Assembly (NCBI RefSeq): GCF_000425745.1
Contig: NZ_AUEA01000014.1
Coordinates: 63,554 to 127,553, forward strand
DNA from: Pseudomonas cremoricolorata DSM 17059 = NBRC 16634
Lineage (GTDB): Bacteria; Pseudomonadota; Gammaproteobacteria; Pseudomonadales; Pseudomonadaceae
DNA length: 64,000 nt
Direction: 5' to 3'
The notes beneath the pieces were generated by a model. That model did not search any database, had not been told where the DNA came from, and worked only from the letters and a program-made list of their open reading frames with translations. The first letter of the stretch is position 1; every line of letters begins with the position of its first letter. The translations under genes were made by a program, and so were the position numbers. Positions 45,738-53,235 of the stretch are shown here, one piece after another.

Positions 45738-45953
45738 GTGAGCGATAAAAATTTCTGGGAAAAGGTGTTGCAGGCGGTCTGGAAACCTTCCGAAGAGTCG
45801 CTTGCCATCGCCAGACAGCTCAATGAAGTCGCTGAGCAAGTGCAGGTCAGTGACCACGGCGCTGTTTCGATTTCCGCTTCCACCGCCTTTCGCGACGCAG
45901 AGTTCGTCAAAGCCTGTCAGGCCGCGAAGGCCGCCATCTCCAATTCACACTGA
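45738..45953 (+). CDS. Cargo: small 71-aa protein of unknown function
   Basis: GTG start with AGGAG 7 bases upstream (an ATG at 45732 is too close to it). The product opens with SDKNFWEKVLQAVWKPSEES, is mostly helical, soluble and slightly acidic, and has no domain I recognise. It sits between S and V, the P2 Z/fun position, 22 bp before a membrane-protein gene, so the two are probably co-expressed. Confidence 0.6.
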   Translation: MSDKNFWEKVLQAVWKPSEESLAIARQLNEVAEQVQVSDHGAVSISASTAFRDAEFVKACQAAKAAISNSH

Positions 45954-45975
45954 GTAAGGGCCGCCCGGTAGCGCA

Positions 45976-46851
45976 ATGGGTTTTCTTCTCGTCCTCCCCA
46001 TCCTGATCTGCGGCTTCATCTACTGCAAATACAACTTCTACGACAAAACGCTCATCGCCAAATATGAAGGGCAGTCGCTGTACCTTCATATTGCGATGCG
46101 TGGCATCGTGCTCACGTTGCCGTGGGTAGTGGTGATATTCCTGCTGGAGTGGGCCAGCGGTGGATTCTGGGGATTGTCAGACCTGCTGGCCGAACGTGGT
46201 TTCGCCAAAGATACCGAGCAGCACATGTTCACCACGCTGATCATGGCGATCGTGTTCGGCCCGCTGTATGCCTATCTAGCCGCAAAGCTGTCTTTCAAGA
46301 TCACGCGCTATCGTCACGGCCTGAAAACCGACTACCTGACACGCTCGTTCATTCTCAAGACCATGCTGCCCACCAGCACCCACCAGGCGCTGCTGCTCGA
46401 TTCGCTGTTCAACAAACGCCTGTACCTGTTCAGCATGGAGGACCGCAAGGTCTACATCGGCTGGGTTGAGAACTTCGGCAACCTTCAGGACCACGACTCC
46501 AACATCGATGAAGGCTTTTCGATCATTCCGATCTACAGCGGCTTTCGCGACAAAGACCGCCTGACCGTATCGTTCACCACGCCCTACGAAAAAGTGTACG
46601 AAGCCATCAAGGCTGAGCAGGCGAACGGCCCTGGTATCGGTAATGGCCTCGAAGACCGCTGCATCGGTAAAGACAGCCGCCCCGATGAAATCGGCAGTCT
46701 CTTCACCATCAGCCTTCTGCAAAAACACATCGTCTCGATGACCTTCTTCGACGGCGCGGTGTGGGAGCAATTCAAGAAGAACGAAATCCCCGCCAAGGAC
46801 GCGACGCCGGCCGTAGACGCGCCTGTAGAGCAGGCTCCGACAGGTCAGTGA
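45976..46851 (+). CDS. Cargo: unknown 291-aa inner-membrane protein at the Z/fun locus
   Basis: Three hydrophobic helices (about 2-17, 43-62, 88-108) precede a soluble domain (about 115-275) with LLDSLFNKRLYLFSMEDRKV followed by YIGWV, then IIPIYSGFRDKDRLTVSFTT and SLLQKHIVSMTFFDGAVW. The KVYIGWV...PIYSGFRD pattern resembles uncharacterised bacterial proteins; a small beta-barrel is suspected. The C-terminus is a low-complexity Ala/Pro/Glu tail. In P2 this slot holds Z/fun, which blocks phage T5. Superinfection exclusion is the leading guess, from position only. Confidence 0.72.
   Translation: MGFLLVLPILICGFIYCKYNFYDKTLIAKYEGQSLYLHIAMRGIVLTLPWVVVIFLLEWASGGFWGLSDLLAERGFAKDTEQHMFTTLIMAIVFGPLYAYLAAKLSFKITRYRHGLKTDYLTRSFILKTMLPTSTHQALLLDSLFNKRLYLFSMEDRKVYIGWVENFGNLQDHDSNIDEGFSIIPIYSGFRDKDRLTVSFTTPYEKVYEAIKAEQANGPGIGNGLEDRCIGKDSRPDEIGSLFTISLLQKHIVSMTFFDGAVWEQFKKNEIPAKDATPAVDAPVEQAPTGQ
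46824..46842. promoter_or_regulatory. Candidate Ogr-type site before V
   Basis: TGTAG-N9-CGACA (TGT-N13-ACA), overlapping the end of the 291-aa gene, 48 bp before V. Same 13-base spacing as the sites at 39408 and 50955. Confidence 0.35.
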
Positions 46852-46889
46852 TGCTGTAAACGGCCGCGGCGCCCGCGATCATCAGCGGC

Positions 46890-47462
46890 ATGACCGAACT
46901 CGCAACGCTACACCGCCTTCTGGAAAACCTCATCCGCCTCGGCACCATCGCCGAGGTGCAGCACCGTCCGCCCAGAGTGACGGTCAGCACTGGCGATCTC
47001 ATTACTACTTGGCTGCCCTGGATCGCCGGCCGTGCTGGCGCCGACCAGGAATGGGACCCGCCCACCGCAGGTGAACAGGTACTGCTGCTCTCCCCCAGCG
47101 GCCAGTTGGCTAATGGTTTCGTCATCACCGGCCTGTTCAGCGACGCCTTGCCGGCCAACGGCGAGCGCGCCGGCCTGCACCGGCGCAGCTACGCAGACGG
47201 CGCGGTGATTGAGTACGACAGCCTCGCCCATCACCTCAGCGCCGTACTGCCCGAAGGCGGCACCACCCACCTGACCAGCAGCGGCGGCCTGCATATCGTC
47301 GGCCCCATCACCCATGTAGGTGACTACACCCAGACCGGCAACCAGACCATCACCGGCCAAGTCAACGTCAGCGACGATGTGGTCGCCGCCGGCATCAGCC
47401 TGGTCGAACACCGGCACGGTGAGGTCAAGCAAGGCAATGACCTGAGCGGGGCGCCGCAATGA
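46890..47462 (+). CDS. V: Baseplate spike protein (P2 gpV)
   Basis: 190 residues. ELATLHRLLENLIRLGTIAEV is the gpV opening, then an OB-like domain and a repetitive beta-helical C-terminus (SSGGLHIVGPITHVGDYTQTGNQTITGQVNV) forming the trimeric needle, with a HxH-type EHRHG iron-site motif. It punctures the outer membrane. Overlaps W. Confidence 0.93.
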   Translation: MTELATLHRLLENLIRLGTIAEVQHRPPRVTVSTGDLITTWLPWIAGRAGADQEWDPPTAGEQVLLLSPSGQLANGFVITGLFSDALPANGERAGLHRRSYADGAVIEYDSLAHHLSAVLPEGGTTHLTSSGGLHIVGPITHVGDYTQTGNQTITGQVNVSDDVVAAGISLVEHRHGEVKQGNDLSGAPQ

Positions 47463-47803
47463 ACCGGCTCGATGGCTCGTCGCTCGACCTGCGCAGCCAT
47501 ATCGCGCAGTCATGCCAGGACATCCTCACCACCCCCATCGGCACGCGACTGGCCCGCCGCGAGTACGGCAGCCTGCTGCCGGAGCTGATCGACCAACCAC
47601 AGAACGACGCAACCCGCCTGCGCGTCTACGCCGCCACGGTCATGGCGTTGATGCGCTGGGAGCCGCGCATCCGCCTGGCGCACGTGCACCTAAGCACACC
47701 GGGGCTGCATGGCGCTGCGCTGCTGGAACTGACCGGTGTACTGGTCGACGACAACCAGCCCCTGAGCCTGCGCGTGGCGCTGAACCTGGGGGGCCGCGCA
47801 TGA
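47459..47803 (+). CDS. W: Baseplate wedge protein (P2 gpW, T4 gp25-like)
   Basis: 114 residues. HIAQSCQDILTTPIGTRLARREYGSLLPELIDQP is the gp25/lysozyme-like baseplate signature. Four-base overlaps with V and J. Confidence 0.93.
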   Translation: MNRLDGSSLDLRSHIAQSCQDILTTPIGTRLARREYGSLLPELIDQPQNDATRLRVYAATVMALMRWEPRIRLAHVHLSTPGLHGAALLELTGVLVDDNQPLSLRVALNLGGRA

Positions 47804-48714
47804 ACACCTTCACCCCTATCGACCTCGGCCAGTTGCCCGCGCCGCAGGTGGTCGAGCAGATCGACTTCGAGCAGATCCTCAGCGAGCGCAAGGCCTACGC
47901 CATCAGCCTGTGGCCTGCCGACCAGCAGGCCGAGATCGCCCGCCGCCTGGCCTTGGAGTCCGAGCCGATCACCAAGCTGCTGGAAGAAAACGCCTACCGC
48001 GAAATGATCTGGCGGCAACGGGTCAACGAGGCGTCGCTGGCCGTGCTGCTCAGCTCGGCACGGGGCAGCGATCTGGACCAGGTTGCGGCCAACTTCAATG
48101 TCGCCCGACTGGAGATCCGCCCGGCGCAGGCGGACGCGACCCCACCGGTCATGCGCGTGATGGAAAGCGACGACGCCCTGCGCGAGCGTGCGCAAATGGC
48201 CTTCGAAGGCCTGAGCACCGCCGGTCCGCGCAACGCTTACGTGTTCCATGCCCGCGGCGCCGATGGCCAGGTGGCCGATGCCACCGCGCACAGTCCGTCG
48301 CCGGCGGTGGCCGTGGTCACCGTACAGTCAGCCCTGGGCGATGGCAGTGCCAGCGCTGAACTGCTGGAGACCGTGCGCCGCTACCTGGACGACGAGAACC
48401 GCCGGCCAGTGGCAGACCGACTGCATGTGCAAGGCGCCGAAGTGCTGCCGTATCAGGTCAAGGCGCGGCTGTTCCTGAAAAGCGCCGGGCCGGAAGCGGA
48501 GCCAATTTTGGCCGCGGCCAAGCAGCGCTTGCTGGCGTTCGTCCATCAACGGCGCCGGCTGGGCATGCGCGTGGCGACCTCGGCGCTGCATGCCGCCCTG
48601 CACGTCGAGGGGGTGCGCCATGTCGCGCTGCAAGACTGGTGCGACATTCAGGCAACCGAGGCGCAGGCGCCGTACTGCACGCACATCGAACTGAGCCTGG
48701 CGGGTGAGGCATGA
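47800..48714 (+). CDS. J: Baseplate wedge protein (P2 gpJ)
   Basis: 304 residues from the ATG at 47800 (MNTFTPIDLGQLPAPQVVEQ). RMRxxLRE-like REMIWRQRVNEASLAVLLSSARGSDLDQVAANF and ERAQMAFEGLSTAGPRNAYVFHA are gpJ motifs. The longer frame upstream is a shadow of W. Confidence 0.93.
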   Translation: MNTFTPIDLGQLPAPQVVEQIDFEQILSERKAYAISLWPADQQAEIARRLALESEPITKLLEENAYREMIWRQRVNEASLAVLLSSARGSDLDQVAANFNVARLEIRPAQADATPPVMRVMESDDALRERAQMAFEGLSTAGPRNAYVFHARGADGQVADATAHSPSPAVAVVTVQSALGDGSASAELLETVRRYLDDENRRPVADRLHVQGAEVLPYQVKARLFLKSAGPEAEPILAAAKQRLLAFVHQRRRLGMRVATSALHAALHVEGVRHVALQDWCDIQATEAQAPYCTHIELSLAGEA

Positions 48715-49319
48715 GCCTGCTGCCGGGCAATGCCACGCCCTTGGAGCGCCAGGCCGGGCAAGCCTTGGCCCAGATTCAACGGGTGCCGGTGCCGATTCGC
48801 CATTTGCTCGACCCCGCGCGCTGCCCGCTAGCCCTGCTGCCGTACCTGGCCTGGGCCTTCTCCGTCGACCGCTGGGACAGCCGCTGGCCGGAAGCGGCCA
48901 AGCGTGCGGCCATCCGCGCATCGTGGTTCATCCATGCGCACAAGGGCACCCTCGGCGCGCTGCGCAGGGTGGTCGAGCCGCTGGGGTATCTGATCGAGGT
49001 GGTGGAATGGTTTGAAACCGAGCCGCCCGGCGTGCCCGGCACCTTCGCGCTGAAAATCGGTGTGCTCGACGAAGGCATCACCGAAGCCATGTACCAGGAA
49101 CTGAGCTGGCTGATCGACGACGCCAAGCCCCTCACCCGCCACCTGACCGGGCTGGCGATCACCCTCTCGACCAACGGCCGCGTGCGCATCGGTGCAGCGC
49201 TGTGCGACGGCGATGCGCTCAGCATCTACCCACCCGCACAACGCGACATCGAGGTCGGTGGCGTCATCGCCGGCGGCGGCCGCACCCACTCCATAGACGC
49301 TCTGGACATTCACCCATGA
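48711..49319 (+). CDS. I: Tail/baseplate protein (P2 gpI)
   Basis: 202 residues. LLDPARCPLALLPYLAWAFSVDRWD followed by GTLGALRRVVEPLGY is diagnostic of gpI, which links baseplate and tail fibre. Overlaps J and H. Confidence 0.93.
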   Translation: MSLLPGNATPLERQAGQALAQIQRVPVPIRHLLDPARCPLALLPYLAWAFSVDRWDSRWPEAAKRAAIRASWFIHAHKGTLGALRRVVEPLGYLIEVVEWFETEPPGVPGTFALKIGVLDEGITEAMYQELSWLIDDAKPLTRHLTGLAITLSTNGRVRIGAALCDGDALSIYPPAQRDIEVGGVIAGGGRTHSIDALDIHP

Positions 49320-50377
49320 CCGATCAGACCTCGCAGTTCTTCGCCGTGCTGACCGACCTCGGCGCGGCTAAGTTGGCCCGTGCCAACGCCCTCGGCCTGC
49401 CCTGGACGGTAGCGCAGATGGCCGTCGGCGACGCCAACGGCACGCAGCCCCTGCCCGACCCCACACAGACCCGCCTGATCAACGAGCGCCGGCGAGCACC
49501 GCTCAATCAGCTCAGCATCGACCCGCGCAATGCCGCGATCATCATCGCCGAGCAGGTCTTGCCCGAAGAAGTCGGCGGGTTCTGGATTCGTGAGCTGGCG
49601 TTGTTCGACAGCGAGGGCGACATGGTCGCCGTCGCCAACTGCCCGCCCTCATTCAAGCCGCTGCTGGCGCAAGGCTCCGGGCGCACCCAGGTGTTGCGCA
49701 TTCATCTGTTAGTAAGCAACACCGCCAATATCGAACTGCGCATCGATCCGGCGGTGGTGCTGGCGACGCGGGACTATGTCGACCAGCGCCTAATCGAGGT
49801 GCTGCCCGCCACCCGGCCAGCAGGCAGTTATACCCGCGTCGAGATCGACCGACGCGGCGTGGTCATCGCGGGCAGCAACCCTTCCACGCTGGCCGACTAC
49901 GGCATTACTGATGCCTATACCCGCAAGCAAACCGATGCTCGCCTGGCGACCAAGGTCGAGGCTGACTGGGTCGATGTCATCGGCCTGGTCAGCAACAACA
50001 CCAGCATTCCTTACATGCGCGCCAGAACTGGTGAGATGGTGCACCTGGTCACTACCCAGGACCTGCCGCGCAACACCTGCAAACGCGGCACCCCAGGCTG
50101 GTGGCGCTGCGCCGATACCGGCCTGCTACGCCAGCGCGTAGCCGTGCACATTGGCGACGTGGCGCTGGCCTGGACCGGGGCTGTGGTCTGGCCCATTGCG
50201 TTCCCCAACCATGCCGACTCTGTACTGATCGGCATTGCCTTGAGTGACGACAGCCCTGGCACCCTTTCGGCCTCCTATAGCGACCTGACCAAGACCGGTT
50301 GCACGCTGCGTGTGGATGAGTGGGACGTCAACCTGCAGTACGGGCTGACGTTGTTCGTCGTGGTGGAGGGCTACTGA
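49316..50377 (+). CDS. H: Tail fibre protein (P2 gpH)
   Basis: 353 residues. The conserved N-terminal attachment domain (FFAVLTDLGAAKLARANALG, EVGGFWIRELALFDSEGDMV) is followed by one fibre repeat (GITDAYTRKQTDARLATK) and a short C-terminal head that determines the receptor. Much shorter than P2 gpH (669 aa), so the shaft is reduced. Confidence 0.88.
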   Translation: MTDQTSQFFAVLTDLGAAKLARANALGLPWTVAQMAVGDANGTQPLPDPTQTRLINERRRAPLNQLSIDPRNAAIIIAEQVLPEEVGGFWIRELALFDSEGDMVAVANCPPSFKPLLAQGSGRTQVLRIHLLVSNTANIELRIDPAVVLATRDYVDQRLIEVLPATRPAGSYTRVEIDRRGVVIAGSNPSTLADYGITDAYTRKQTDARLATKVEADWVDVIGLVSNNTSIPYMRARTGEMVHLVTTQDLPRNTCKRGTPGWWRCADTGLLRQRVAVHIGDVALAWTGAVVWPIAFPNHADSVLIGIALSDDSPGTLSASYSDLTKTGCTLRVDEWDVNLQYGLTLFVVVEGY

Positions 50378-50950
50378 ATGGCGATCTACTTCCATACCCA
50401 GACAACCGGTTTCTACCTCGATGAAGTGCACGGGCCGCGCATGCTATCGATGCCAGATCCTGCCTGGGAGGCGCCTGCCCTCACCGCCGGCGAAACTGAA
50501 CCCCACGACAACGACGAGCTGCTCTTGCATGCCACCGCTAACGCTGCACCTGTGGAGCAGATAGAAGTACCCAACCCCGACTGCACGCTTCCGCCGCAAC
50601 ATGAGCTGATTGAGGTGAGTACCGAGCGCTACCAGCAGTTGCTGGAGGCGCAAGCTGCAGGGCTGATGATCGGCGCTGATGCCGACGGCGCGCCGGTTGC
50701 CGTGTCACCGCCCCCGGTGCCGCCGCAGGAACTGGAACGGCGCGAACGCCTATGGCGTGATCGCATGCTGGAGGCGACTGACAGCCTGGTCGCACGCCAC
50801 CGTGATGAACTCGAAGCCGGGGGCGACACCACCTTGAACGCCGAGCACTACGCCGAACTGCAACGCTATCGGCTGGCGCTGCGCGGCTGGCCGGAGCATG
50901 AGCAGTTCCCGCAACCCGCAGCCCGCCCCACCGCGCCCCTGTGGCTGTAA
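50378..50950 (+). CDS. Tail fibre assembly-like protein
   Basis: 190 residues, abutting H. YFHTQTTGFYLDEVHG, PQHELIEVSTERYQQLLEAQ and the C-terminal RDRMLEATDSLVARHRDELE...YAELQRYRLALRGWP are typical of tail-fibre assembly chaperones (Tfa/DUF4376-like). It probably helps the H C-terminus trimerise. Confidence 0.82.
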   Translation: MAIYFHTQTTGFYLDEVHGPRMLSMPDPAWEAPALTAGETEPHDNDELLLHATANAAPVEQIEVPNPDCTLPPQHELIEVSTERYQQLLEAQAAGLMIGADADGAPVAVSPPPVPPQELERRERLWRDRMLEATDSLVARHRDELEAGGDTTLNAEHYAELQRYRLALRGWPEHEQFPQPAARPTAPLWL

Positions 50951-50954
50951 CCCT

Positions 50955-50973
50955 TGTGCTGCGGGGCGCTACA
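50955..50973. promoter_or_regulatory. Candidate Ogr-type site before the tail operon
   Basis: TTGT-N13-ACAA in the 97-bp gap before FI; centred 84 bp before the FI start, which allows a start at +55 and a 29-nt leader. Confidence 0.45.
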
Positions 50974-51047
50974 ACCCCCTGCGGTCGCCCTTTCCCCCGA
51001 TAGCCGGCAGCCTGTGCAGTGTCCCCCCCACCGCACAGGCACCTCCC

Positions 51048-52220
51048 ATGGCCGACGAATACCACCACGGCGTACGCGTCCTCGAAATCAACGAAGGCGC
51101 TCGCCCCATCCGCACCGTGTCAACCGCCGTGGTCGGCATGGTCTGTGTCGCCGACGATGCCGACCCCGACCTCTTCCCGCTCGACACACCCGTGCTGCTG
51201 ACCAGCCTGCAAAGCGCCTTGGGCAAGGCTGGCGACAGCGGCACCCTGGCGCCGAGCCTGCAAGCCATCGCCGACCAGACCAGCCCGGCCACGGTTGTCG
51301 TGCGTGTGGACGGTGGCGACAGCGAAGCCGAGACGGTCAGCAATCTGATCGGCACGACCACCACCGAGGGCAAGTACACCGGCATGAAAGCCCTGCTGGC
51401 GGCAAAAACCCGGCTCAAGGTCAGCCCACGGATTCTCGCCGTGCCGGGCCTGGATACCCTGCCGGTGGCCAGCGCTTTGGTCGCCGTGGCCCAGCAACTG
51501 CGCGGGTTCGCCTACCTCGGCGCCAGTGGCTGCAACACCAAGGAAGAAGCCGTTGCCTACCGGGAAAACTTCGGCGCCCGCGAAGCCATGCTGATCTGGC
51601 CGGACTTCCAGGCCTGGAGCGTGGCCAACAACCGCACTGTCAACGCCCCGGCCACTGCCCAGGCCCTGGGCCTACGCGCCAAGCTCGATCAGCAGGTCGG
51701 CTGGCACAAGACCCTGTCCAATATCGCGGTCAACGGCGTCACCGGTATCAGCGCCGATGTGTTCTGGGATCTGCAGAATCCGGCCACCGACGCCAACTAC
51801 CTCAACGGCAACGAAGTCACCACGCTGATCAACCAGGGCGGCTTCCGCTTCTGGGGCAGCCGCACCTGCGCCGACGACCCTTTGTTCGCCTTCGAAAACT
51901 ACACCCGTACCGCCCAGGTGCTGGCCGACACCCTGGCCGATGCCCACTTGTGGGCCATCGACAAACCCATGCACCCGTCACTGGTGCGCGACCTGCTCGA
52001 AGGCATCAACGCGAAGTTTCGCGACCTGGTCGCCGGCGGCTACCTGCTCGGCGGCAGTGCTTGGTTCGACGACGAGGCCAATGCCGCGACCCAGCTCAAG
52101 GCCGGCAAGCTGTTCATTGATTACGACTACACCCCGGTGCCGCCGCTGGAAGACCTCACCCTGCGCCAGCGCATCACCGACCGCTACCTGGTGGACTTCG
52201 CCAGCCGCATCAACCGCTAA
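51048..52220 (+). CDS. FI: Contractile tail sheath protein (P2 gpFI)
   Basis: 390 residues from MADEYHHGVRVLEINEGARP. Motifs ISTAVVG-like VSTAVVGMVCVADDADP, the sheath core YLGASGCNTKEEAVAYRENFG and the C-terminal YTPVPPLEDLTLRQRITDRYLVDF (residue run shortened here) identify the sheath. Upstream residues of the longer frame are non-homologous. Confidence 0.94.
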   Translation: MADEYHHGVRVLEINEGARPIRTVSTAVVGMVCVADDADPDLFPLDTPVLLTSLQSALGKAGDSGTLAPSLQAIADQTSPATVVVRVDGGDSEAETVSNLIGTTTTEGKYTGMKALLAAKTRLKVSPRILAVPGLDTLPVASALVAVAQQLRGFAYLGASGCNTKEEAVAYRENFGAREAMLIWPDFQAWSVANNRTVNAPATAQALGLRAKLDQQVGWHKTLSNIAVNGVTGISADVFWDLQNPATDANYLNGNEVTTLINQGGFRFWGSRTCADDPLFAFENYTRTAQVLADTLADAHLWAIDKPMHPSLVRDLLEGINAKFRDLVAGGYLLGGSAWFDDEANAATQLKAGKLFIDYDYTPVPPLEDLTLRQRITDRYLVDFASRINR

Positions 52221-52232
52221 CGGAGACCCACC

Positions 52233-52748
52233 ATGGCCCTGCCGCGCAAACTGAAAAACCTCAACCTGTTCAACGACGGCCACAGCTACCTGGGCGTGTG
52301 CAAGAGCTGCACCCTGCCGCCGCTCAGCCGCAAGATGGAGGGCTACCGCGGTGGCGGCATGAACGGCCCGGTCAAGGCTGACCTGGGCATGTCCGACGAC
52401 GGCATCCAGTTGGTCTGGAAGACCGGCGGCCTGGACCTGATCGTGCTGCGCCAGTTCGGCACCTTGAAGGCCGACGGGGTGATGCTGCGTTTCGGCGGTA
52501 GCTACCAGCGCGACGACAGCGGCGAGTACACCGATGTCGAAATCGTCGTGCGCGGCCGTCACGAAACCATCGAAATGGGCGACGCCCAGCCCGGCGAAGA
52601 CACCGAACACAGCATCACCACCACCTGCACCTACTACAAGCTGACGGTCGACGGCGAGGTGCTGATCGAAATCGACCTGCTCAACTTCATCGAAATCATC
52701 GACGGCGAAGACCGTCTGGCCGCCCAGCGCAAAGCGCTCGGCATCTGA
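52233..52748 (+). CDS. FII: Tail tube protein (P2 gpFII)
   Basis: 171 residues. MALPRKLKNLNLFNDGHSYL and KMEGYRGGGMNGPVK, then FGGSYQRDDSGEYTDVEIVV, match gpFII. It polymerises inside the sheath. GGAGA precedes the ATG; 12 bp after FI. Confidence 0.95.
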   Translation: MALPRKLKNLNLFNDGHSYLGVCKSCTLPPLSRKMEGYRGGGMNGPVKADLGMSDDGIQLVWKTGGLDLIVLRQFGTLKADGVMLRFGGSYQRDDSGEYTDVEIVVRGRHETIEMGDAQPGEDTEHSITTTCTYYKLTVDGEVLIEIDLLNFIEIIDGEDRLAAQRKALGI

Positions 52749-52771
52749 TCCCACGCCCCGGAGCACTGACC

Positions 52772-53107
52772 ATGTCCACCCCTTCACCAACTGACGAGCT
52801 GCAACCCAAGCCGCAACCCCAAGAAGACAACCTGGTCGAGCTGGAAACGCCGGTACGCCGCGGCCAGAGCGAGATCAGCAGCTTCATCCTGCGCCGCCCC
52901 AAGGCCGGCGAGCTGCGCGGCCTGCACTTGTCGGAGCTGCTGCAACTGGACGTCGCCAGCCTGATCAAGCTGGTGCCGCGCATCAGCCCGCTCAACGAAT
53001 TCGAAGTGAGCCAGCTCGACCCGGCGGACTTGGTTGCCGTGGGCATGAAGGTGTCGGGTTTTTTGCTGCAGAAGCAGATGAAGACCGACGCCTCCCTGCT
53101 TGCGTAG
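52772..53107 (+). CDS. E: Tail assembly chaperone (P2 gpE)
   Basis: 111 residues. The C-terminal half (FILRRPKAGELRGLHLSELLQLDVASLIKLVPRIS, quoted in part) is the gpE/gp41-like chaperone domain. A TTTTTTG heptamer near its end lets some ribosomes slip into E' (see 53059). Confidence 0.9.
   Translation: MSTPSPTDELQPKPQPQEDNLVELETPVRRGQSEISSFILRRPKAGELRGLHLSELLQLDVASLIKLVPRISPLNEFEVSQLDPADLVAVGMKVSGFLLQKQMKTDASLLA
53059..53065 (+). other. Programmed -1 frameshift site in E
   Basis: T TTT TTG in the E frame (codons TTT 53060-53062, TTG 53063-53065). The -1 frame continues without a stop from 53065 straight into E' at 53116 (17 codons), as for the E/E+E' system of P2 and G/GT of lambda. Confidence 0.85.
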
Positions 53108-53115
53108 AAGACGCC

Positions 53116-53235
53116 ATGGCTGACTTGGCGATGGTCTTTCACTGGCGTCCGAGTGACATGGACCCGCTGGCGCTGGGCGAGCTGATCGCCTGGCGCGAAC
53201 GCGCACGGATCAGGAGCGAGGCCCATGGCCAATGA
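53116..53235 (+). CDS. Small tail protein E' (GpE family), made alone or as E-E' fusion
   Basis: 39 residues, MADLAMVFHWRPSDMDPLAL and onward: the GpE/E' motif (LAxVFHW.p.dM..ms..EL..Wr..A). Too short for usual ORF calling. Its stop overlaps the tape-measure start. The fusion product probably chaperones the tape measure. Confidence 0.85.
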   Translation: MADLAMVFHWRPSDMDPLALGELIAWRERARIRSEAHGQ

